Notes under the pieces: generated by a model | Databases searched by the model: none | Told to the model about the DNA's origin: nothing | Seen by the model: the letters and a program-made list of their open reading frames with translations, nothing else | Position numbers and translations under genes: made by a program | Assembly: GCA_964428905.1 (NCBI GenBank) | Contig: CAYSAA010000248.1 | Location: forward strand, 1 to 5,593 | Source: CAYSAA01 sp964428905 | GTDB taxonomy: Bacteria > Atribacterota > Phoenicimicrobiia > Phoenicimicrobiales > Stramentimicrobiaceae | DNA: 5,593 nucleotides | Direction of reading: 5' to 3' | In this document: positions 1 through 4,938 of the stretch, one piece after another | How positions within the stretch are numbered: the stretch's first letter is position 1 | Layout: each line of letters starts with the position of its first letter

Positions 1-1
1 T

Positions 2-400
2 GTATCCCGGAAAGTAATTAAAATATTACTCAATTATTACTGGCCTGGAAATATTCGGGAGTTGGAAAATGTTATCGAAAGAGCGGTTATTAATATGAAG
101 CTCAGCGAAGATATTCTGGAATCACGGCATATGCCTGAATTTATTAGTTTGACCCAACAAGAAACACAATACGAAAGAAAGCCGCTATTTGATAAGAATC
201 CCGAGTATATTGGAAAAGGAACTATGGGATTAAAAGACCTTAAAAAAGAAACAGAAAAAAATGCAATTATAAAGATGTTAAAAATATTTAACGGAGATTG
301 TCAAAAAACCGCCGATTATTTAGGTATTAGCATCAGGACATTGTATTACAAGATGAAAAAATATCAGATTAAAAAACTATATAACTTTCAATCGGATTAA
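2..400 (+). CDS. Sigma-54-dependent transcriptional regulator, C-terminal part (5' truncated by window)
   Basis: The frame is open from base 2 to the TAA at 398-400, giving the last 132 residues of a bacterial enhancer-binding protein. The family's C-terminal AAA+ signature WPGNIRELENVIERA lies at visible residues 14-28. A linker of about 60 residues follows. A Fis-type helix-turn-helix then occupies roughly residues 85-123, with the recognisable pattern NGDCQKTADYLGISIRTLYYKMKKY. Such proteins use ATP hydrolysis to open promoters bound by sigma-54 polymerase. The sensory N-terminus and the Walker and GAFTGA motifs lie outside the window, so the signal sensed cannot be read. A sigma-54 promoter about 300 bases downstream, in front of the acyl kinase operon, makes this the likely operon-specific activator, comparable in role to BkdR of Bacillus. 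The family call is firm; the target is inferred. Confidence 0.95.
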   Translation, partial: VSRKVIKILLNYYWPGNIRELENVIERAVINMKLSEDILESRHMPEFISLTQQETQYERKPLFDKNPEYIGKGTMGLKDLKKETEKNAIIKMLKIFNGDCQKTADYLGISIRTLYYKMKKYQIKKLYNFQSD

Positions 401-517
401 AATAGTATTCAGCATTGAGTAGTAAGTATTAAATTCAAGAAAAAACAAGAAATCAAGAAGGAGAAATAGGTAATAGTAAAGTAAAAAGTTCTCATTGCGG
501 TGAATGATAATAATTGC

Positions 518-535
518 AAAATAATGCAATATTTT
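518..535. promoter_or_regulatory. Near-perfect 18-bp palindrome, candidate enhancer-binding site
   Basis: AAAATAATGCAATATTTT is symmetric about 526/527 with a single mismatched pair (A524/A529). It overlaps a second dyad, ATTGC-N8-GCAAT, at 513-530. Its centre lies about 180 bases upstream of the -24 GG at 705-706. That is within the usual range for upstream activator sites of sigma-54 systems, and Fis-type HTH dimers bind such dyads. In AT-rich DNA some palindromes arise by chance, so binding is an inference. Confidence 0.4.
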
Positions 536-611
536 ACATAAATAATAATTTTCAATGCTGTTATCTTGGTTACTCGATCCAAAACTACCACGCAAAAATA
601 ATGAGTAAAAC

Positions 612-620
612 TGATATAAT
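612..620 (+). promoter_or_regulatory. Possible sigma-A extended -10 promoter element
   Basis: TGATATAAT matches the extended -10 form TG-N-TATAAT exactly. No good -35 hexamer lies 16-18 bases upstream. A start near 627 would be followed about 16 bases later by the terminator hairpin at 643, so the product would be a roughly 50-nt RNA unless the terminator is read through. The match may be chance in AT-rich sequence. Confidence 0.3.
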
Positions 621-642
621 ATTCAGCAAAAAGGGTAATAGT

Positions 643-674
643 AAAGACCTTCTTTTTCCAAAGGGTCTTTTTTT
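643..674 (+). terminator. Rho-independent terminator
   Basis: AAAGACC at 643-649 pairs with GGTCTTT at 664-670. The stem can extend by T650-G663 and T651-A662 to nine pairs around a 10-base loop. Seven Ts follow from 668 to 674, three of them within the stem. The site ends plus-strand transcription arriving from the regulator gene or from 612-620, and so isolates the sigma-54 promoter that begins 30 bases later. Confidence 0.75.
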
Positions 675-703
675 ATTTCTATTAATCATAATTTTAATTA
701 TCA

Positions 704-719
704 TGGCATAAAAATTGCT
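704..719 (+). promoter_or_regulatory. Sigma-54 (-24/-12) promoter of the kinase operon
   Basis: TGGCATAAAAATTGCT matches the sigma-54 consensus TGGCAC-N5-TTGC(A/T) with one deviation (T for C at 709). The invariant GG (705-706) and GC (717-718) have the required 10-base spacing. Transcription would start near 729-731, leaving a short leader of about 27 bases before the ATG at 757. The regulator gene directly upstream encodes the activator class this promoter type needs, which strengthens the call. Confidence 0.87.
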
Positions 720-743
720 TATTTATAATAATAGAATAGAATC

Positions 744-750
744 AAAGGAG
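744..750 (+). promoter_or_regulatory. Ribosome binding site fixing the first kinase start
   Basis: AAAGGAG lies six bases before the ATG at 757. The frame is also open upstream to 715, but that would begin inside the sigma-54 promoter and lacks a ribosome site, so 757 is the start. Confidence 0.85.
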
Positions 751-756
751 TATAAT

Positions 757-1854
757 ATGGGTGAGAGAAAGGATTATAAAGTACTGGTTATCAATCCTGG
801 TTCTACTTCTACAGCTGTAGCCGTTTATAAGGGAGAAAAAGAAATATTTTTTAAAATAGTACGCCATAGTACAGAAGAGCTCAAAAGATATAAACATCTG
901 ATTGAACAAAATAAATTTAGGGAACACATTATCCTCCGTCTTTTAGAAGACTATGGAATAAATATACAGGAATTTGATGTTATTGTTGGTCGAGGAGGAA
1001 TTTTAAGCCCCTTACAGAGTGGTACCTATAAAATTAACCAACGAATGCTGGATGAGCTACGAGAAAGACCGAGGATAGAGCATGCTTCTAATTTAGGCGC
1101 GCAAATTGCTCATGAGCTTGCTCAGAAAATAAATGTACCTTCATTTATAGTTGACCCGGTAGCAGTAGATGAGCTTGAACCCATTGCAAGGATTTCCGGA
1201 ATGCCGGAAATCCCAAGAGAAAGTCTATCCCATGCACTTAGTGTAAAAGCGGCAGCTAAAAGAGCCGCTCAAGAGGTTGGGAAAGGATATGAGGAATTGA
1301 ATCTCATTGCGGTACATTTAGGTGGTGGAATTACGGTCAGTGCCCATCGAAATGGGAAAATGATTGATGTAAATAATGCCAGTGGGGAAGGTCCCTTTTC
1401 CCCCGAACGTACTGGTAGTTTACCAGTACAGGCACTGATTAATCTATGTTACTCAGGACAGCATACCTTAAAAGAGATGCACAAAAAGATTATGGGTGGC
1501 GGAGGCATTGTAGCTTATCTTGGTACTAATAATATTTTAGAAGTAGAGAAAGCAATTTTTGAAGGCGATAAAAAAGCTGAATTAGTTTATCAGGCAATGG
1601 CATACCAGGTGGCCAAAAGCATTGGGGAGATGGCAACTGTACTAAAGGGTAAAGTTAATTATATTGTGATTACCGGTAATGGAGCAGGAGATAAAGGAGC
1701 ATTGGGGAAAACATTTGTGCATTGGATCAAAGAAAGAGTTGATTTTATCGCACCAATAATTGTTTACCCAGGTAGTGAAGAAATGAAGGCACTGGCTTTG
1801 GGTGCCATTCGGGTACTATCCGGGGAAGAAAAAGCCAAAGATTATCATGTTTAG
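757..1854 (+). CDS. buk: Butyrate kinase family protein, divergent paralogue
   Basis: This 365-residue protein has the usual length of butyrate/branched-chain acid kinases (acyl phosphate + ADP to acid + ATP, cytoplasmic, ASKHA fold). Family landmarks are clear: VINPGSTST (11-19), VGRGG (77-81), IVDPVAVDE (131-139), HLGGG (187-191), GPFSPERTG (212-220), and the C-terminal VYPG...LSGEEKAK. It is first in the operon, directly behind the sigma-54 promoter, with ptb 58 bases downstream. It departs from the family at several ligand-contact motifs. STSTK has become STSTA (A20). The Phe before the conserved His in the S-I-F-H-A-L motif is Ser158. One residue is missing in NNA-SGEG (about 208-210). 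The TGG of the adenosine motif is TGN (306-308), followed by a glycine-rich loop about five residues longer. It may have another substrate, reduced activity, or act with the second kinase. The family call is firm; the exact activity is uncertain. Confidence 0.9.
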   Translation: MGERKDYKVLVINPGSTSTAVAVYKGEKEIFFKIVRHSTEELKRYKHLIEQNKFREHIILRLLEDYGINIQEFDVIVGRGGILSPLQSGTYKINQRMLDELRERPRIEHASNLGAQIAHELAQKINVPSFIVDPVAVDELEPIARISGMPEIPRESLSHALSVKAAAKRAAQEVGKGYEELNLIAVHLGGGITVSAHRNGKMIDVNNASGEGPFSPERTGSLPVQALINLCYSGQHTLKEMHKKIMGGGGIVAYLGTNNILEVEKAIFEGDKKAELVYQAMAYQVAKSIGEMATVLKGKVNYIVITGNGAGDKGALGKTFVHWIKERVDFIAPIIVYPGSEEMKALALGAIRVLSGEEKAKDYHV

Positions 1855-1912
1855 AATTGTTAATTAAAAAGGCAAGTTATATTTTTCAAATATGCAGGTG
1901 AGGTGACTGTAA

Positions 1913-2824
1913 ATGTTAAAAACATTTGATGAAGTTATGGAGAAAGCCTGTCACTATGGACCCAAAAGATTGTCTGTTGCAGTATCACAAGCCGAAGATG
2001 TCATGACCGCAGTAGAGCAGGCCAGACGGAAAGGCCTGATTAATGGAATCCTGGTTGGGGATAAAGAAGAGACCATTTCGGTATGTAAAAAATTACATAT
2101 TGACCCCAAAAATTATGAACTTATTGATCAAAAAGATAAGAATGAAGCTGCCAGGACAGCAGTTCAATTAGTTAGCGAAAAAAAGGCAGAATTATTAATG
2201 AAAGGCATGTTGGGAACTGCCCGCATATTAAAAGCTGTTTTGGATAAAGAGATTGGCTTGAGAACAGAAAGGCTGTTAAGCCATGCTTATGTCCTGAAAT
2301 TACAAAATTATGATCGACTTTTAACTATGACCGATGGTGCCATGAATATTGCACCGAATTTAGAGCAAAAAGCTCAGATTGTTCAGAATGTCATTGATTT
2401 TTGTCATTCCCTGGAAATCGAGGAGCCAAGAATTGCGGCTTTAGCAGCCGTTGAGCTGGTTAATCCCAATATGCAGGCTACCCTAGATGCAGCCTGCTTG
2501 TCCAAGATGGCTGAAAGAGGACAGATTACCGGTGGAATTGTGGAGGGGCCCTTAGCATTTGATAATGCTATTTCAAGAAAAGCTGCACTTCATAAGGGAG
2601 TCGATTCTCCGGTAAGCGGTGAGGTGGATGCAGTTTTAGTGCCCGAAATTGAATCCGGAAATATCTTTGCCAAAGGTCTTGTCTATTTGGCCAATGCTGA
2701 GCCGGCAGGAGTTTTATTGGGGACAACAGCACCGGTAGTTCTTGTTTCCCGTTCTGACACAGCTATATCTAAAGTAAGATCCCTAGCTCTGGGAATTTTG
2801 ATGAGCATTTACCAGAACAATTAA
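1913..2824 (+). CDS. ptb: Phosphate butyryltransferase (phosphotransbutyrylase)
   Basis: This 303-residue protein is full length for Ptb, in the PTA/PTB superfamily. It catalyses acyl-CoA + Pi to acyl phosphate + CoA in the cytoplasm. Motifs visible include LMKGMLGT (95-102), LLSHAYVL (121-128), the TMTDGAMNIAP block (138-148), EGPLAFDNAIS (211-221), DAVLVPEIESGN (239-250) and the C-terminal PVVLVSRSDTA (274-284). At about 300 residues without an extra N-terminal domain, it resembles Ptb more than long Pta forms. Family members accept butyryl-, isobutyryl- and isovaleryl-CoA. With the VOR-type genes downstream, branched-chain acyl-CoA is the more likely substrate. The ATG at 1913 follows a purine-rich ribosome site (AGGTGAGGTGA, 1896-1906). 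The gene lies between two butyrate kinase genes and feeds acyl phosphate to one or both. Confidence 0.94.
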   Translation: MLKTFDEVMEKACHYGPKRLSVAVSQAEDVMTAVEQARRKGLINGILVGDKEETISVCKKLHIDPKNYELIDQKDKNEAARTAVQLVSEKKAELLMKGMLGTARILKAVLDKEIGLRTERLLSHAYVLKLQNYDRLLTMTDGAMNIAPNLEQKAQIVQNVIDFCHSLEIEEPRIAALAAVELVNPNMQATLDAACLSKMAERGQITGGIVEGPLAFDNAISRKAALHKGVDSPVSGEVDAVLVPEIESGNIFAKGLVYLANAEPAGVLLGTTAPVVLVSRSDTAISKVRSLALGILMSIYQNN

Positions 2825-2836
2825 AAATATAGTTCT

Positions 2837-2843
2837 AGGGGGG
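2837..2843 (+). promoter_or_regulatory. Ribosome binding site supporting a TTG start
   Basis: AGGGGGG lies seven bases before the TTG at 2851. No in-frame ATG lies near the N-terminus. The TTG gives the expected short lead (MKNDYHILVINPGS) to the first phosphate motif, matching family N-termini. Confidence 0.75.
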
Positions 2844-2850
2844 ATATTTT

Positions 2851-3924
2851 TTGAAAAATGATTATCATATATTGGTGATTAATCCTGGTTCAACTTCCAC
2901 CAAATTGTCGTTTTTTAAAAATGAAGAGATGGTATTTCAGGAAACAATACAACATTCCAGTCAATCACTGATACCATATCAGTGTATCATTGATCAATAT
3001 GAATTTAGATTGAAGGTCATATTAAAGTTTTTAGAGAAGAAAAAGATTGACTTGAGTAGTATTCATGCTGTTGTAGGCAGGGGAGGTTTATTGAAACCAT
3101 TGTCAAGTGGTACCTACCGGGTGAATCAGAAGATGTTAAATCATCTGAAAAAAGGAGTATATGGTGAGCATGCCTCAAATTTAGGTGCCGTTTTAGCCTA
3201 TCAAATTGCTCAAAAAAAATCTATTCCCGCTTATATTGTTGATCCGGTAGTAGTTGATGAAATGGAAAATATTGCCCGTATATCCGGTATTCCGGAACTG
3301 CCGAGAAAAAGCATTTTTCATGCCTTAAACCAAAAAGTGGTTGCCCGAAAGGCAGCACTGGATTTGGGTAAACAATATCAGGATGCCAATCTTATCGTAG
3401 TTCATATGGGAGGCGGAATCTCTGTTGGAATTCATCATAGAGGAAGAGTGATAGATGTCAACAATGCCTTAAACGGAGAAGGGCCCTTTACACCAGAAAG
3501 AAGTGGCACAGTACCTGCAGGAGATTTGGCTAATCTATGTTTTTCCGGTAAATATTCAAAAAGCGAAGTTATGGCTATGATCAAGGGAAAAGGAGGAATA
3601 GTTGCCTATTTAAATACCAATAGCGTGGAAAAAGTGCTGCAGAATATCAAGAAAGGTGATAAAAAATCTCAACTCATTATAGAGGCTATGGCCTATCAAA
3701 TAGCCAAAGAAATTGGTGAAGGGGCGACTGTTCTGAAAGGAAATGTGGATGCTATCGTTTTAACCGGAGGGATTTCTAATTCCAATCAATTTGTTGAAAT
3801 GATAAAAGATCGAGTTAGCTTTATTTCATTGGTTATGGTGTATCCCGGTGAAGAAGAAATGCTTTCACTATGCCAGGGAGCCCTGAGAATCCTGTCTGGA
3901 GAGGAGAAGGAGAAAGTTTATTGA
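2851..3924 (+). CDS. buk: Butyrate kinase (canonical copy)
   Basis: This 357-residue protein has the standard butyrate kinase length and makes ATP from acyl phosphate in the last step of acid formation. Key motifs are intact: INPGSTSTK (10-18), VGRGG (75-79), EHASNLG (106-112), IVDPVVVDE (129-137), RKSIFHALNQK (152-162), HMGGG (185-189), NNALNGEGPFTPERSG (204-219), LTGGIS (304-309) and VYPGEEEM (330-337), ending LSGEEKEKVY. It starts at TTG, 26 bases after the ptb stop, with a strong ribosome site. By eye it is roughly half identical to the upstream kinase over its whole length, so the two are paralogues. This copy resembles characterised clostridial Buk more closely and is the better candidate for the working kinase that partners Ptb. 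Its substrate here is probably isobutyryl-, isovaleryl- or 2-methylbutyryl phosphate, inferred from the VOR-type neighbours. Confidence 0.95.
   Translation: MKNDYHILVINPGSTSTKLSFFKNEEMVFQETIQHSSQSLIPYQCIIDQYEFRLKVILKFLEKKKIDLSSIHAVVGRGGLLKPLSSGTYRVNQKMLNHLKKGVYGEHASNLGAVLAYQIAQKKSIPAYIVDPVVVDEMENIARISGIPELPRKSIFHALNQKVVARKAALDLGKQYQDANLIVVHMGGGISVGIHHRGRVIDVNNALNGEGPFTPERSGTVPAGDLANLCFSGKYSKSEVMAMIKGKGGIVAYLNTNSVEKVLQNIKKGDKKSQLIIEAMAYQIAKEIGEGATVLKGNVDAIVLTGGISNSNQFVEMIKDRVSFISLVMVYPGEEEMLSLCQGALRILSGEEKEKVY
3901..3912 (+). promoter_or_regulatory. Ribosome binding site inside the buk end, driving a TTG start
   Basis: GAGGAGAAGGAG lies eight bases before the TTG at 3921, within the last codons of the second kinase. 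The TTG overlaps the kinase TGA (3922-3924) as TTGA, an arrangement typical of translational coupling. The more upstream ATG at 3870 in this frame would add 17 residues read from kinase coding sequence and has no comparable site. Confidence 0.75.
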
Positions 3925-4601
3925 AAGAAAGAATTATTATTTACACCGGAAGCTTTGGTAGTGGTAAGACAGAGTTGGCAATTAATCAATCATTAAGGAT
4001 GTTACAAGAGAAACAAGGGGTTATCATTGTTGATTTAGATATTGTAAATCCTTATTTCCGTTCCAGGGAGATGAGAGAAAAACTGAAAAAAGTTAACATC
4101 AAGGTGATTGCACCTCCCGGCAAATTTGCTATGGCTGATTTACCATTAATCTCGCCTGAAATCAAAGGCTCAATACAGAGTTCTAATCGTGTATTACTTA
4201 TTGATGTAGGAGGAGATGAGGTAGGTGCTAAATCATTGGCTGGATTTTATCCGGTCTTAAAAGATACCGGTTATCAAATGAATATGGTCGTTAATCCCTA
4301 TCGACCTTTCACTAAAAGTAGTGACGAAATTCAGTCAATGCTACGGGAGATTGAACTTTCCTCTCGCTTAAAAGTAAACGGGCTGATTAGTAACCCTAAT
4401 TTGGGTACCGCAACAGACTTATCATTAATTATCAAAGGGCATAGCATTGTAAAGAAGGTGTCAAAACAGGTTCATTTACCAATTAGATATTTAGCTATTG
4501 AACAATCAATATCTAAAAAAATAGGTGAATATCAATTCGGTGAAAGGATTTTTACCATACAGCGTTATATGAAGTTACCCTGGGATGAAGAGAATGAATA
4601 G
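3921..4601 (+). CDS. Small P-loop NTPase (CobQ/MinD/ParA-like), function unknown
   Basis: With the TTG start this is 226 residues. The N-terminus is a SIMIBI-like nucleotide-binding fold. Walker A, GSFGSGKTE, is at 10-18 (K16, T17). VDLDIVNPYFRSRE (37-50) resembles the switch region of MinD/ParA/CobB-type proteins. The hydrophobic strand VLLIDVGGDE (91-100) is Walker B-like with D95. NMVVNPYRPF (121-130) is a further core strand. Walker A lacks the leading Lys of the deviant MinD/ParA form (KGGxGKT), and the protein contains no cysteine at all, which argues against an ApbC/Mrp-type Fe-S carrier with a CxxC site. There is no signal peptide or membrane segment. Its position between the acid kinase and the oxidoreductase, overlapping the kinase stop, suggests a role tied to that enzyme such as assembly, cofactor delivery or control. 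That is inference; I do not recognise a characterised family. Confidence 0.82.
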   Translation: MKERIIIYTGSFGSGKTELAINQSLRMLQEKQGVIIVDLDIVNPYFRSREMREKLKKVNIKVIAPPGKFAMADLPLISPEIKGSIQSSNRVLLIDVGGDEVGAKSLAGFYPVLKDTGYQMNMVVNPYRPFTKSSDEIQSMLREIELSSRLKVNGLISNPNLGTATDLSLIIKGHSIVKKVSKQVHLPIRYLAIEQSISKKIGEYQFGERIFTIQRYMKLPWDEENE

Positions 4602-4690
4602 CATAGGGGAGTCTATGTTTCTGATTGTTTTGATGGAAGGCAAGATGAAATTTTGATAAGAATTTGAAATATCAAACAAGGAGGGTATTT
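4602..4690 (+). other. 89-base spacer before the ferredoxin subunit gene
   Basis: This is the longest gap inside the operon. I see no convincing terminator or promoter. It ends in a very strong ribosome site, AAGGAGGG (4678-4685), five bases before the ATG at 4691. That site favours 4691 over the in-frame TTG at 4664, whose nine extra residues would be encoded across the ribosome site. Confidence 0.6.
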
Positions 4691-4894
4691 ATGGCAAAAG
4701 TTGTGATTGATCGAGAAAGGTGTAAAGGATGTGAATTGTGTACACTGGCGTGTCCACAGAATATATTGGTTATGTCTAAATCATTCAATAAGAAAAGTTA
4801 TCATCCTGTAGAGTTCATTAATCCTGAAAAGTGTACTGGTTGTGCATTCTGTGCCATGGCTTGTCCGGATGTTGCGATTGAAGTCTATAAATGA
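4691..4894 (+). CDS. vorD: 2-oxoacid:ferredoxin oxidoreductase delta subunit, 2[4Fe-4S] ferredoxin type
   Basis: This 67-residue protein has two complete CxxCxxCxxxCP cluster-binding motifs, with cysteines at 11, 14, 17, 21 and at 48, 51, 54, 58. They are separated by a linker containing SFNKKSYHPVEF, an arrangement typical of the short delta subunits (VorD/KorD/PorD-like) of 2-oxoacid:ferredoxin oxidoreductases. It should carry electrons from the TPP site to soluble ferredoxin. A free-standing ferredoxin is the alternative. However, the oxidoreductase alpha gene begins 44 bases downstream with its own AAGGAGG, and delta-alpha is a usual gene order for VOR- and KOR-type enzymes. Assignment to VOR rather than KOR rests on the linked ptb and buk genes rather than on the subunit itself. 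Confidence 0.87.
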   Translation: MAKVVIDRERCKGCELCTLACPQNILVMSKSFNKKSYHPVEFINPEKCTGCAFCAMACPDVAIEVYK

Positions 4895-4938
4895 GGAATT
4901 TTTTAGGTTTTCTAAAATATTTTTAAGGAGGATTATCA

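Larger units (their letters stand above)
401..756. other. Intergenic control region between regulator and kinase operon
   Basis: This 356-base stretch is very AT-rich, and I see no credible gene in it. In order it holds a dyad TCATT-N6-AATGA (492-507), an 18-bp near-palindrome (518-535), an extended -10 element (612-620), a terminator hairpin (643-674), a sigma-54 promoter (704-719) and the ribosome site for the first kinase (744-750). Two short direct-repeat pairs also sit here in the same order. The frames open on either strand have no convincing ribosome site and low-complexity translations, and one runs through the terminator and promoter. The layout fits an enhancer-dependent promoter with an upstream activator site. 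Confidence 0.85.

Noticed and set aside
377..595. Two overlapping minus-strand frames (377-595 and 409-591)
   Set aside because: The translations are low-complexity and rich in Tyr, Leu, Phe and Ile, as expected from AT-rich noncoding DNA. One overlaps the regulator's 3' end. No family resemblance is seen.
514..711. Plus-strand frame of 65 codons in the control region, with a hydrophobic C-terminus
   Set aside because: It begins at TTG without a ribosome site, runs through the terminator hairpin, and ends inside the sigma-54 promoter. The run of Leu/Ile/Phe comes from AT-rich DNA.
742..927. Minus-strand frame antisense to the first kinase N-terminus
   Set aside because: It is a shadow of a strongly supported kinase gene, with no recognisable content.
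1378..1390. Possible frameshift or sequencing error behind the missing residue in the first kinase (NNA-SGEG)
   Set aside because: The frame continues correctly through GPFSPERTG and the rest of the protein. The change is a whole codon, and other motif changes occur independently elsewhere in the gene.
2851..3924. Acetate kinase as an alternative identity for the two kinases
   Set aside because: Both lengths (365 and 357) are shorter than the roughly 400 of acetate kinase. The motifs NPGSTST, GPF(S/T)PER and HASNLG are those of butyrate kinases.
4615..4656. 13-codon microORF (MFLIVLMEGKMKF) after AGGGGAG in the spacer before vorD
   Set aside because: The ribosome site is only three bases from the ATG and the peptide is too short to judge. 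It may be chance, and only conservation in relatives would rescue it.
4901..4917. Inverted repeat TTTTAG/CTAAAA between vorD and vorB
   Set aside because: The stem has only one GC pair, so it is too weak to be called a terminator, and both neighbours have good ribosome sites consistent with one transcript.
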